From positions 59,785,530 to 59,849,529 of the forward strand of contig CM045763.1 of assembly GCA_025200525.1 (NCBI GenBank): 64,000 bases of DNA, given 5' to 3'. The translations under genes were made by a program, and so were the position numbers. Positions 47,776 through 60,135 of this stretch are shown here, in pieces (the first letter of the stretch is position 1; the number at the start of each line of letters is the position of its first letter). The stretch comes from Camellia lanceoleosa. Lineage: Eukaryota; Streptophyta; Magnoliopsida; Ericales; Theaceae. The notes under the pieces are model-generated. The model did not search any database and was not told the DNA's origin. It saw nothing but the letters and a program-made list of their open reading frames with translations.

Positions 47776-49814
47776 ATGTGTTCACTTTTAATAATAGTAT
47801 AGGCAGATTATATAACAAGCTCTAATAGCTTCTCGTTGCAAACAAAAAGCAACGCAAAAGAGAATTGTAGCGGCACTCTCACAAATATCACATATAGAAA
47901 ATTGATCAATCACAATCTATTATTATATGCATATATGCGTTTGTACTTGTATGCATATAGAGAAGATCAAATAAGCTTACAATCTTAATGATTTAGATTA
48001 GTCAGATCAGTTCGTCAGTGAGCTACGGAAGCCCAATAACACTTCCAATTGCTAAAGCCAACCAAAAAATCTAAGTCCGCCATTCTTCCCCCTTTATATT
48101 TTCATTTGATCATATTATTAGATTTAAAAGGGATCATATTATTAGAGTGAAAAAAAAAAAAGGATTTATTTCATCACTAATAGTCACTATATTATTTAAT
48201 AATATATAGTTTTATTATGGAAAAGGTTTCTCTCCAATTTACTAATTGGATTAGAGGGACATGTTGATGGTATTGTGGATCAATATTGGGTCCATTTCAT
48301 AATTCTCGAATACATTATTCAAACAAATAATTAAATTAATTCATGAGGTACTAAAAGATGAATACAAATAATCAAATTAATTCACGAGGTATTAAAAGAT
48401 GAAACCTTAGTGGAACTGAGATGGACATTTATCTCATTTTATTATTGGTTAGTGATACCATAGGTTAACGGTCATGTAATTTTTAGTCAAGATTTATAGA
48501 GTTCTATTTTATTTAAACACTAAACAAATTTTGTGAACAAAATATAATTTGTGATTGGTTCAAAATAATGAGATCCACAAATCTGAATAGGCTAACATAC
48601 ATTTTCAATGAAGAATCCACAAGTAAATAGGCTAATTGTACACCATAGCATTTTCCATAATATAATAAATGTTTTATCAAAACTATTTATGAAATTCATA
48701 TATTTTAGACAAGTGTTTGAAATCCTATTACCCAAACTCATTTGATTACTAGCCGAGAACATGGATCTAAATACATGCAGTTAAGTATTGTATTGATACA
48801 TAATGATTTTTTAATGATTTGATATCGTTATATGTCAATATATCTTTGTGATTAAAAATTATTGTTAAATTGGCCAAGTTCAATACAAATTAGTATATTA
48901 GTTTAAATCCATCACGACGTTATATCTTTCACATTAAACTTGTTTAGATTGGTTCTTAATTTAAACTCAAAACAATAGAACATCTAACCGTTTTAAAATT
49001 TGTGACAATAATACCTTATTCTCAATACATATTATTTATAATATGCTGCAACCTATACCAATATTGGGAGTGTTAGCCTTCATATGGCAATTTAAAATCA
49101 TGATTGAGGATCACTTATTTATTTTTTCTAATTTATTTATTTATTATTATTATTATTATTATTTTTATTTCGTCTCTATCACATCTCACAAAGGATCTAT
49201 AGCTTTGTACACCGATTACCAACCCTCTAGTGCATTTTCAGTAACAGAACAGAACAATACCAGGAGATGTTAATGGGTAGAAACCTTCAAATAATCATTT
49301 CTAACCATACAAAATTATGTACACAAATCCATTAAAAAACAAACTTTTAAAATTAATTAGCCACTTGTTTACCAAATGTTTCGGCTATGTTCCTCACACC
49401 CTCCTCTTCCAAGTCTCTCTACCACGATTAACAAGAGCAAAACTTTTTTATTCCAAAAATACCCTTTCATTACTGACCTTTTGTGAATGGTATTGTGCAA
49501 ACAAAAAAATTTGTACAAAATATTTATACAGAATGCTATGACAACTTTAGATCCTCTCGTTTTAAAACCAAAATCCTATCAGAATGACTTCTATTTGTCA
49601 AAAATTCCATTTCCACATCCTTTCTGTGATAAATTTGGTATAAAAATTCTAATTGTAAATCATTTTATGCCTCACTTCCAAATGACCAAAATGGTTATTA
49701 CATCCCCCAAAACAAAGCCACCCCACCACCCCAACTAACATTTTGTGCATTCCCAACTGTTTTTTTTTTTTTGTACTTCCTGAAAACAGTTTTTTTCACC
49801 TGAAAACCTCAATA

Positions 49815-52800
49815 ATGGAGGAAGTGAAAGGTCAAAGCAATGGAAACAACAAAACCAAAACCATGACAAAACTCAAGAGGAAAGAACTAGGCCTCTCCTG
49901 CATGCTAAACACTGAGGTCGGCGCGGTCCTAGCAGTGATCCGGCGAGCACCAGAACCCAACTCCCATTTCCTCCCACCCCAAGAAGACAACTCCGACACA
50001 TCAATACTCCAATCATTAAAATCACTGAGAGCTCTCATTTTCAACCCTCAACAAGAATGGCGAACTATCGATCCCCAAATGTATATCTCTCCATTTCTCG
50101 ATGTTATTCAGAGTGATGATATCCCCGCGGCTGCCACGGGGGTGGCGTTGTCGTCGATTTTAAAGATTTTGAAGCTTGAGATATTCGACGAGAAGACGCC
50201 CGGGGCAAGGGATGCGATGAACGCGGCGGTGACAGCAATAACGGGGTGTAGGTTGGAGAGGACGGCACCGGTGTCGGAGGATGCGGTGATGATGAGGATT
50301 CTGCAGGTGTTGGCTGCTATCATGAATCACCGGGCGTCGGTTTTGTTGACCGATCATGCGGTTTGTACGGTGGTCAATACTTGCTTTCAGGTGGTTCAGC
50401 AGTCAGCTAGCCGGGGTGATCTGCTGCAACGCAGTGGAAGGTGAGGTACTGTTTACAAATTTGATAGGTTGATTTTTATAAATTTAAGAGGCAGTTAAAG
50501 CTTTGGGAGATGCATATATTTCTGGTTTTAAATAATGGATCTCTGTATTAGTATCAGATAGTATTGGAATAACAATTGATAATCCTCAATGTTCTCATAC
50601 TAATGTGACACTACTAGTGGCATTCTTGGCACACGTGTTTGTTCCAAGACTTAAAAGTGTTTCTAATGTGACTCAAAGTCGCACTATTTTTCTTTAGCAT
50701 ACAAGTTAACAAAATTCCTTTTGAATTAAATGAGAAATGTTGGATAATCTGAAATAAAAAATCATAAGAATTCAAATGAATAGGTACAATTTAAATGAAA
50801 ACAAATGAAATAATAGAAATTTTTTATTTTTTATAAGTGAAAAAGAAAGTAATATTGATGCAAATCAGAAGTACAACAAATACAACAACATCACATCAAT
50901 AAAAATAAAATGGGATCCAAGCGCATTTCTTACTTTCTTCCAATGTTTCTCATTTTATCAGTCCTTATCTTGTGTTTGGTTGGGAGATTTGGGAAGGGAT
51001 TTAGAAAGGAAAAGGAAAAAAGTGTGTGAAACTAGGTGAAATATAGGCATGTTTTATTCACGTTTCACCTATCTTTTCCATTTTCCTTTTCAAATCTCTC
51101 CCCAAATCCCCAAACCAAACACAACATAAAGGAAATTTCAGACTCGTTATCTGCAGTTGGTGACTTCGTTGTATTTTCTTACCTTAAAGAAAGTGCTTCT
51201 GATACGAGGACTCAAAGTTTATTTTTGTTCTAACTCTGCAACAGGTATGCGATGCACGAGCTGATACAGACAATATTCACTCGTCTCCCAGACATCGAAG
51301 TAAAAGATTGGGAGAATTCAGAATCAGACACAGAAGACACCAACTTAGATTGTGGGTACGGCATTCGCTCTGCAGTTGACATCTTCCATTTCTTGTGTTC
51401 TTTGCTGAATGTTGTTGAAGTTGTGGAGACTGAGGGACTGATTGCTCAGACTGCCGATGAAGATGTGCAGCTTTTTGCGCTTGTTTTGATCAATTCAGCG
51501 TTGGAACTGAGCGGTGATAGCATAGGGAGCCATCCAAAGCTGTTGAGGATGGTGCAGGATGATCTCTGTCACCATTTGATTCACTATGGAACATGTTCAA
51601 GCCCTCTGGTTCTTTCCATGATTTGCAGTACTGTTTTGAATATATATCACTTTCTTCGCAGGTTATTATCTAAATAAACAAAACAAAAAGGCAAATGTCA
51701 AGTTTTTTTATCAAATACTGGAGTTAAATACAATGTCTATCCTTAAATTGTATAAATTCGACCCCCAATTTATTCAATTTGTGCTTAAATGATTCTAGTG
51801 CCATTTTTGTCCAACAGAAACAAATATTTTGAGATCATTTAAACAAAAATTGAATAAAGAGGACAGTTATATGTCACCCAACTAGTTCACCCAACTCTTC
51901 ACCATCTAGGCAGTTTCTCTTTATATTTTCACCCATTAACTTTCACCAGAATTTTACTTCGATTCATCGTCACAACTTGAGTGTCAATGTGGTAAAATTC
52001 TAGTGAAAGTTTGTGGGTGGAATATCTGAGCACTAGGTTAATTTTTATTTTTATTTTTATGATGAGTGACAAAAGAATTCTTTTGAAACAATAGTAGAAA
52101 TTTGACCACTTAATTGTTACAATTAGAAGATGAGATCAAAGTGACATTTGAGGTTTATTTTGTTAATGGTGGATGACAGAGGGGTTATATTGAAACAAGG
52201 GTTGAAGTACTTAATTGTTACAATTAGAAGATGAGACTAAAGTGAAATTCAAATGAAAGTTCAAGGAAGAAAGTATATTCTATCCATTTTTTTATTTTTA
52301 TTTTTAAATACAGTGAGTTCTACTACTTTTATTATATAAATACCACAAAAGTGAAATAAATTGACACAACTAGAAAATGAACTGAAATGTAACTAACAGC
52401 GTATTTTGGGTATGGACAGTGTACTTAATCCTAAATACTATGAAACTAAATTAATCCAAAAATGGTTTTCTATGCAGGTCTATTCGTCTTCAATTGGAAT
52501 CATTCTTCACATTTGTGCTGTTTAGAGTTGTGAATTTAGGACACTTCATTCAGCTCCAAGAAGTTGCCGTTGAAGGAATCATAAACTTTTGTAGACAACC
52601 CACATTCATCATTGAAGTTTATGTCAACTATGATTGTGATCCCACCTGCCGGAATGTTTTCGAAGATATTGGAAAAATGCTCTGCAAGCACGCATTTCCA
52701 ACTGGCGGTGCTCTGACAAGTTTACAGGTCCAAGCCTTCGAAGGCCTCGTAGTCATAATTCAAACCATTGCTGACAACATAGACAAAGATGACGATTCAA

Positions 52801-55566
52801 GCCCTTCTGGTCCATACCCGGTTGAGATTTCCGAGTACAGGCCTTTTTGGGAAGAGAAATTGAAAGATGACAATGAATTGGCTACTTGGGTTGAATTTGT
52901 CAGAATGAGAAAGGCTCAAAAAAGGAAAATTTTGATTGCGGGGAATCATTTTAACCGTGATGAGAAAAAGGGCTTGGAGTACTTGAAGATATCAAAGTTG
53001 CTTTCGGATCCTCCTGATCCGAAAGCACTCGCTATCTTCTTTAGGTACACGCCTCGGATTGACAAGACCATGATTGGAGACTATTTAGGGGACCCTGATG
53101 AGTTCCACATTCAAGTACTGAAAGAATTCACCAACACTTTTGAGTTTTCCGGGATGATTCTTGACACTGCTTTAAGGACTTTCCTCGAAACTTTTCGGTT
53201 GCCAGGAGAGTCCCAGAAGATCCAGAGAATTCTAGAAGCGTTTTCGGAGAAGTTTTACGATCAACAAGCGTCGGAAGTTTTCGCAAACAAAGATGCAGTG
53301 TTCATTCTTTGCTATTCTCTCATCATGCTCAACACTGATCAACACAATCCACAAGTGAAGAAGAAAATGACAGAAGAGGAATTTATCAGAAACAACCGAG
53401 CTATCAACGAAGGCAAAGATCTTCCCAGAGAGTACTTATCTGAGCTTTTCCATTCGATTTCAATGAATGCAATCACGCTTTTCGGGCAATCTGGTACTCC
53501 AATCGAAATGAATCCAAGCAGGTGGATTGAGCTGATGAACAGAGCCAAAATAATGCACTCTTTTATATTGTGTGATTTTGATCGACGGCTTGGAAGAGAC
53601 ATGTTCGCGACAATCGCGGGTCCCTCAGTTGCATCGCTTTCAGCGATTTTTGAACAGGCTGATGACGAAGAAATCCTCCACGAATGCATCGAAGGGTTGT
53701 TCTCGGTTGCACGGATTGCTCAATATGGACTAGAAGACACTCTTGATGAACTTTTAGCCTCATTTTGCAAATTCACTACACTGTTGAATCCATATGCGTC
53801 TTCAGAAGAGACCCTTTATGCGTTTAGCCACGATATGAAGCCGAGAATGGCGACTCTAGCCGTTTTCACTACCGCAAATAGTTTCGGGGAATCGATCAGA
53901 GGAGGTTGGAGGAACATTATTGATTGTTTGTTGAAACTCAAAAGGCTAAAGCTTCTCCCTCAAACTATTATTGAACCCGATAATGGTCCTGCCTCATCAT
54001 CTGAACATGGAACTCACTCAAAATCCGAGTCATGTGTGCTCTTCCCCAAACACAGTCGTCGAGGTTCTGGTTTGGTAGGCAGATTCTCGCATTTTCTGTC
54101 GATGGAAAGCATGGAAGAAAATTTGAACCTCGGTGTGAGCGAATTTGAGCAGAATCTAAAAGTCATCCAACAATGCCAAGTTGGGAACATCTTCACCACT
54201 AGTTCAAAATTGCCCGATGAACCGTTGATGAATCTTGGGCGTTCCTTGATATTTTCTGCAGCCGGGAAAGGGCAAAAGTTCAGCACCCCGGTGGAGGAAG
54301 AAGAAACCGTTGGATTCTGTTGGGAATTGATCCTGACCGTTACTTTGGCGAATACTCACAGATTCACAACTTTTTGGCCTCAGTACCATGATTTTCTGCT
54401 CGCAGTCACTCAATTTCCTCTCTTCTCCCCTGTTCCATTTGCAGAAAAAGCCATTGTTGCACTCTTGAAGATATGTCTCAAGCTCCTTTCCTCGTACCAA
54501 CCTGACAAACTCCCCGAGGAGCTCATTTTCAAGTCTATAAATCTAATGTGGAAGCTCGACAAAGAAATTATCGATACTTGTTGTGAATTCCTAGCACAAT
54601 CTGTAAGCAAAATCATCATAGATTACCCGGCAAATTTGCATACGCAAATGGGATGGAAATCGGTTCTTCACTTGTTATCCGTCACTGGGAGGCACCCTGA
54701 AACCTATGATTTGGCCGTTGAGACACTCATTTCGTTGATGTCTGATGGAAACAATGTATCGCGCACAAACTATGCTTATTGTATTGATTGTGCATTTGGT
54801 TTTATCGCTCTAAAAAACACTCCATCGGAGAAAAACATGAAAATTATGGACTTGATGGCAGATTCTGTGAACATGTTAATCCAATGGTACAAAAGCGGAT
54901 ACTCAGATCCTGGAAGCAGTGTGAGTATGGTGAGCAACACGAGTTGCTCGTCTTTAGAAGAAAATTTGAAATCTCTTGGCTCGACTAGCTTCACTGTGAA
55001 TTTATTCGTCAAGCTTGGTGAAGCATTGAGAAAGACTAGCGGCACGACGCGAAGAGATAAGAAACCATGCCATCTCAGCCTTACAGAAAAGCTTCACATT
55101 AGCCGAGGAACTGTACTTCACACCGACAAATTGTATAAATTGTTTTAACCTTGTGATATTCGCAATGGTTGATGATCTACACGAGAAAATGTTGGAGTAT
55201 TCAAGGAGAGAGAATGCGGAGAGAGAGATGAGAAGCATGGAAGGGACATTGAAGATTGCAATGGAGCTATTGACAGAAGTGTACTTGCAATTCTTGAAAC
55301 CGATATCGGAGAATTCGGGGTTTAGGACATTTTGGTTGGGGATATTGAGGAGGATGGATACATGTATGAAAGCTGAATTGGGTGAATATGGAAATTCAGA
55401 AGTGCAAGAGATAATTCCAGATTTGTTGAACAAGATGATCACAACAATGAAAGAAAATGAGATCTTGGTGAAAAAGGAATGTGATGATTTGTGGGAAATA
55501 ACATATATTCAGATACAGTGGATTGCTCCTTCCCTCAAGGAGGAGCTATTTCCTGAAGAGATGTAG
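49815..55566 (+). CDS. GNL2: GNOM-like ARF-GEF, GNL2-type, with one frameshift near the C-terminus
   Basis: Exons: 49815-50440, 51245-51661, 52478-55566, with GT-AG introns and matching phases. The protein exchanges GDP for GTP on ARF GTPases in vesicle traffic. Arabidopsis GNL2 is pollen-specific and needed for pollen germination. Visible parts: an N-terminal dimerisation domain (RKELGLSCMLNTEVGAVLAV), the HUS box NYDCD at residues 398-402, and a Sec7 domain at about 506-680 with the catalytic Glu592 (FRLPGES) and LNTDQHN. Exon 3 changes frame near 55041 (one extra base, or two lost). As written the product ends near residue 1237 with about 35 wrong residues. The +1 frame then stays open through the expected C-terminus to TAG at 55564-55566. 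Discounting one base gives 1,376 residues, the family's length. It is either an assembly error or a very young pseudogene. Confidence 0.9.
50970..51125. mobile_element. 156-bp MITE in GNL2 intron 1
   Basis: TIRs TTGTGTTTGGTTGGGAGATT and the inverted right end (AATCCCCAAACCAAACACAA). The core is the reverse complement of the MITE in MSH7 intron 9. It ends about 120 bp before the exon 2 acceptor. Confidence 0.8.
51662..52477 (+). other. GNL2 intron 2
   Basis: It begins GTTATT and ends TATGCAG. It carries two copies, about 95 bp apart, of TTAATTGTTACAATTAGAAG (near 52112 and 52210). Nothing else was recognised. Confidence 0.75.
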
Positions 55567-55689
55567 AGAGGGTATGGGATGAAAGGGTATTAAAATAATT
55601 TTACATCATTGACCAAAAATAAAAAATAAAATAAATAAAATTTGTAGTAGTTTTCATTTTTGAGAATAGGGTTTTCTTGAGAATAAAAA

Positions 55690-55795
55690 TGACAATTCAG
55701 TGCACAAGACTCTTATTGAAAAAGGGTTTGAAGAGGGAATGATATATGCACTCTTATCTCTATTTTTGAAGAAGCTGTTTTCGTGACTCGAAAAA
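55690..55795 (-). mobile_element. SINE-like copy downstream of GNL2
   Basis: On the + strand CAGTGCACAAGACTCTTAT, AAGGGTTTGAAGAGGGAAT, TATATGCACTCTTATC, then GAAGCTGTTTTCGTGACTCG. This is the reverse of a tRNA-derived Au-type SINE head. Similar to 59985-60135. Confidence 0.5.
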
Positions 55796-56844
55796 TAGAT
55801 TTTGGCCGAAGGGCTCATCATAAAAGTTGACAACAATACAACCGAATTAGAGCAAGTAGCATTAATGGAGTTGTATAAATAAATATCTGAAATTTTGGTA
55901 AATTGCAGTTAAAATTTCTGGATGCCAACACAACATGAACATCAAGTGCATTTTCTCGACCTTTTTCAATGGTTTTCTCGACAACCAAACAGAGGGTTTT
56001 TAGTATTCTTGATTATTGTTCTGTTTTATTTTTGCGGTATTGTGTTCATTTGGGTACCTTCCTTTTTCTTTTCTTTTTTTAACTGTTCTTGAGGTTACAT
56101 CGTATTCTTGGAATTATAAGATATTTTAGATAAAATTTGCTAGGAAATTAAAAGTTGCATAATATAAGGTATATTGGACACTCTGAAGAATTCTGTAGTG
56201 ATGCTTCATCAACCACAATGATTGAACTCTAATGCTTTTCGCTTTCAATTTTTTTTTTTTTTTTTTTTTTCTTTTAACAGTTTTTGAAAATAATTTACCA
56301 AACAAGTTTCGCAAATGGTTTCTGTTTTTTCACAGATCAGATGAGAAACAGGAGCAATGTTCTGGCCAGAACATAAGCCAAAACAGCTCTTGACATGTCT
56401 AGCCTCAAATTTTGATGCCAATCCCACTTTTTACACATCATTCAAATGAGCAAGGAACAAATAAATAAATAAATAAATACTGCACTTGTTGCCAACTGAC
56501 TAGAAGCTTTTTTTATATATGCACAAAACCAAATATGCTTTTTAAAACACATGTTTAAAGAGTTCAGCTAGGTTAGGAAAGAAATACTACTTCACCTGGG
56601 ATGTAGTCAGAGTGATTTGCATTTTCCACAATCAATTTTTTTTAATTTTTAATTTCAGAATTTTGTGCCTAATTGATTTGTTTATAGTTTATGTTGTACA
56701 CCTAAAAAAATTGATTATCCTAAAAAAAAGAGTGTTTTAAATTCAATTTATTAATTATCAACTTTCAATTTAAAATAATATAATTTTCCATGTGTACATG
56801 AGCATTACTGCAACTTTCTGGGGATAATGTATTGAATTTAAAAT

Positions 56845-57235
56845 TGATACCATGTTTGGTTCTAAAAAATTAAATTTATTTTTTAGAAAAATTGATTTTT
56901 TTTTTGTTTTTCGTGTTTTTATTTTTTATTTTTTATTTATAGTGAATTTTTTAAATATTTTATGCAATTATTTTATTTTTTAGATACACCTAATCTAAAT
57001 ACACTTTAAAAATATAATATTCGTAATTTTTTTAAAATAACCAAATAAAAAAATACAAAAAAATGCTAAAATTTAATATATTTTTGTATTTTGTTGTATT
57101 TAATAATTTTTAAAATTTTTTGTATAATTTTTTTTAATATTTTAAATAAATTAAGATTAAATAGATTTAAAAATTTTAAAAATTAATTAAAATATTAAAA
57201 ATATAAAAATACTAACGGAAAACTAGGGTTGTTTG
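56845..57235. repeat. AT-rich near-palindromic element, second copy
   Basis: Same motif order as 24712-25145 (TTTGGTTCTAAAAAATTAAA, TTAGATACACCTAATCTAAA). Its function is unknown. Confidence 0.5.
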
Positions 57236-58992
57236 GGGTGTCCTAAATAAGTGTACTTTTTGTCTTTTTGGACTAAAAAATTGAGATTGAAAATATGAAT
57301 ATTTGGGTTAACTTTTTGACTTTTTATGGAAAAATGTGTAATAAAAAATTGTAAAAATTGATTTATAAGGAAAAATTCGAATTGAGAGTTGTGCAGCCGT
57401 AATTATTGACTTTTGGTGAATAATATTAACTTTTTAACTTTTTAAATAATTTTTTGACTTTTTAACTTTTTTACAAGTCCCAAACTTGACCTTCTAGAGC
57501 TGTTTTTGAAAACTTGGGTTTCACTTTATTTTAGTATAAACATCTCTCTCTCATCATTCCAACCACAGACAAATTCCTCCCCAATAGGAGGCCCATTCTA
57601 AGGAGGGCAAAATCATGATCTCTAATTCAAAGAAATCATGAAACCTTTGCTTCTAAAACCACCCTAAAAACCTCCAGCCTCACAATTATGTCTTTCTTGC
57701 CACATTATCAACTTGTTAGTTAAGGTTAAAACCCTAAACATATAATGAGTACGTTAGGGAAGGGGTTGACTTTTAGTTATTTTAATCTGAGACTAAAAAA
57801 TTTTATTTGGGAATGACTTTTTTGACTTTTTGTGAGAGAAATAATGTAATGATTATGAGAAAGTTTTATATGCCAATAAGGTACCTCGTGATATTACCTT
57901 CCACTAATCACAAAGGTATATGCCCGCTATTGTTCCCCAAACACTCAACATAAGTATAATAGATCCTATTGTCAAAGCCAATCACAACAGTAAAAGATAC
58001 TACATGGCATGTACCCTATCTACATATAAAAATTTCTCAATAATTATAGATTGAATATAATGTTTTGTCTTATTAGACTAAAAAATTTATTTTATCTTTT
58101 GTGACCAAACCCAACTCAATCCTTCTTCCCAAACGAGTGCAATATAACCATCGTCAATATATAGACCCTCTAGTCTATAACTCCAATCCTATGGCCTATT
58201 TTGACAAAATGATTCAAATTTAACTTTTTAACTTTTAATTGTTTTCATAACATTACCTCTCTATTCTTTTTATATTTTTAAAAAAAAAATCAGCATGTAA
58301 CCTATTTCTCAAAACTTTTTTTACTCGCATCATTAGCTAGTCTTTTTTTTTTTAAGAGGAAGACAAAAACAAAATTAAGAATTACCAGATTGAACCTTCG
58401 AAAGAACAAGAGCTTGGATAGTCACATACTCACATCATTAGCTAGCTTTAATAAGCAAGCATGTGATCAAAATTTTAAAAGATTTTTACATAATTGACAA
58501 CTGTTCCGTCACGAGTAAATTAAGGAATTATATTTTTGTGGTACATTATAGTCCATAATTTAGAAATGAGAAGATAAATGCAAAGATTCTGATAAACTAA
58601 ACTAGCTTTGATTGGTTAAGATTGTATTTAAATGTTAGATTTGAGTATGAATTTGTAGATCTCTACTCACATCCAAGATATAAAAAACGTATGAAATCAT
58701 CTCTAATAAAAAATAATAATAAAAAATCTCCTACAATTTTCTATATCCTCGTGATTGATAGCATTAAAAGATAACCCAAAGAGCCAAGAATAAGAAAAAG
58801 GACTGCTAATATGATATGATACGACCACCCTCAAAACAAACCTCTTCAATCATGAAATATTAGCAAGCAACCAAAAACCTTAGTTAAATCCTAAAGTGCT
58901 AACCATGAGGCCTTTTTAAATCAACTAAAATCTACAGCCAAACAGGCTGAGATTTCTTTCATCTCAAACAATTTTTCACTCTTCTTCACAGA

Positions 58993-59889
58993 ATGCCAAG
59001 AAGAAGAACACAAGCCCTTGAATCAAATCATGACACAGCTCAAATTTTCAGAGAATCAATCAGAATTATACTTCTTCACACTACCTATTTCCATTCCATC
59101 TCCATCTTCCTCTTCTCACCCCTCCCAATCTCTCTCTTCATCTCTCACTTCCTCATCCACAATTTTCCACAAATACCCTTCTCCATGCTTAACCTCACAA
59201 ACCATTTACTTGGACAAAATGGCCATTTGCCACTGCTGAAGCTACTCTCCAAAACCCTTGTCCACATCATGATCTGCCTCCCTTCAACCATCACTTTCTC
59301 TCTCCTTGGCAGAGCCGCCACCATTCAAGCAGTTTCAGATAGCTACACTGGAATCAACCTCAATGGAAGAAGGATATTGACAAGAAGTGGATTGGCTTGG
59401 GTCAAGCTTCTTCACACAAGTTTTTGGGAGTTCTTGACTGTACTAGGCCTCTTCGGAGTCTTGGTTTTTGGTTTGGCTATTCTGCCAAAGGTATTGTTTG
59501 CTTGTGGGCTATGTTCTAGGGCATTCGGATTCTGGGGAGCCTTAGGGTTTTTGGGGGTACCCTTTTGTGTGGCTTTTGCACATGTTATGGTTGTGGGTAA
59601 CTTAGCTAGGGTTTTGTCTGTATTGGAGGGTGAGTGTTTTGGGTTGGAGTCATTGATGAAGGCTAGGAGTATAATGAAGGGGAGGGGCCAAACAGCCCTA
59701 GTTATGACTCTGTTGAGCAATGTGGGTTTTAGGTTAGTTGAGTGTTTGTTTGAGTTTAGGGTATGTAGAGGGATGAGATTGTGGGAAGGCCCTATTTTGG
59801 TTTCTATGTACTCTTTGGTGCTTGTTTTGGACACTGTCATGAATGTTGTTTTCTATTATACATGTAAACCCTGGAACTCCATATTATGA
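58993..59889 (+). CDS. Uncharacterised plant multi-pass membrane protein, single exon
   Basis: 298 residues starting at the ATG in CAGAATGCCAAG and ending TGA at 59887-59889. A basic start (MPRRRTQ) is followed by IFRESIRIILLHTTYF, then about six hydrophobic segments near residues 34-56, 88-108, 144-172, 181-203, 235-254 and 267-290. Small loops carry Arg/Lys (for example KARSIMKGRGQ at 223-233). There is no cleavable signal peptide and no catalytic motif. The layout recalls a plant-specific membrane family of about 300-350 residues with no known role (for example At1g69430/At1g26650, annotated with misleading names). That link is from memory and uncertain. No frameshift or intron was seen. 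It lies 3.4 kb downstream of GNL2 on the same strand and has its own leader (TTTTCACTCTTCTTCACAG). Confidence 0.8.
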   Translation: MPRRRTQALESNHDTAQIFRESIRIILLHTTYFHSISIFLFSPLPISLFISHFLIHNFPQIPFSMLNLTNHLLGQNGHLPLLKLLSKTLVHIMICLPSTITFSLLGRAATIQAVSDSYTGINLNGRRILTRSGLAWVKLLHTSFWEFLTVLGLFGVLVFGLAILPKVLFACGLCSRAFGFWGALGFLGVPFCVAFAHVMVVGNLARVLSVLEGECFGLESLMKARSIMKGRGQTALVMTLLSNVGFRLVECLFEFRVCRGMRLWEGPILVSMYSLVLVLDTVMNVVFYYTCKPWNSIL

Positions 59890-59984
59890 CAGAGAATGAA
59901 CATGGTACTCCATATTCTGAAACAATCATTTTGCTATTTTTTGAAAATTTGAGGTTATTTTGAATATTAAATTTGAAAAAAGTG

Positions 59985-60135
59985 ATTCAATATACAAGAC
60001 TCTTTCTAAAGTAGGTTCCGAGGAAGGCAACATGTATGTAACCTTACCCCTATATATGGAGAGGTTATATCTACGGCTCAAACCCACACTACCAAGGCCA
60101 CTAACTGCAAGCTTTACCGTCATGCCAAGCTGCAA
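59985..60135 (-). mobile_element. SINE-like copy after the membrane-protein gene
   Basis: On the - strand GGCATGACGGTAAAGCTTGC (box-A-like), GGGTTTGAGCCGTAGATATA (box-B-like), then GGGGTAAGGTTACATACATG and TTGTATATTGAA. This is the order of an Au-type plant SINE. Confidence 0.55.

Larger units (their letters stand above)
44390..48470. repeat. Direct intergenic duplication, unit 2 (expanded by insertions)
   Basis: Counterpart of 41025-43240. It is lengthened by the minisatellite and the 1.7-kb solo LTR (45934-47637). It lacks the MITE present in unit 1. Confidence 0.7.
40594..49814. other. 9.2-kb intergenic region between MSH7 and GNL2
   Basis: No host gene was found. It contains the MSH7 3' UTR (first few hundred bp), a direct duplication, two copies of one MITE, hAT-like remnants, a poly-pyrimidine tract, a minisatellite and a solo LTR, all listed separately. 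The last ~700 bp (49100-49814) holds (TTA)n and the GNL2 promoter and leader, without a clear TATA box. Confidence 0.6.
55567..58992. other. Intergenic region between GNL2 and the membrane-protein gene
   Basis: AT-rich, no gene supported. It holds a SINE-like copy (55690-55795), a poly-T run (56250-56270), (AAAT)n at 56460-56478, an AT-rich palindromic element (56845-57235), and 57230-57480 and 57770-57860, which repeat GACTTTTT/AATAATGTAATGATTATG motifs also seen near 14820-14950. Confidence 0.55.

Noticed and set aside
53339..54619. Several - strand frames of 66-116 residues
   Set aside because: They are shadows of the GNL2 exon 3 coding sequence.
55153..55566. A separate small gene starting at 55153
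   Set aside because: Its sequence is the in-register C-terminus of GNL2 displaced by the frameshift near 55041, so it is not an independent ORF.
59412..59840. 142-residue - strand frame
   Set aside because: It is the antisense shadow of the six-span membrane protein, which has a sensible start, hydrophobic pattern and stop.
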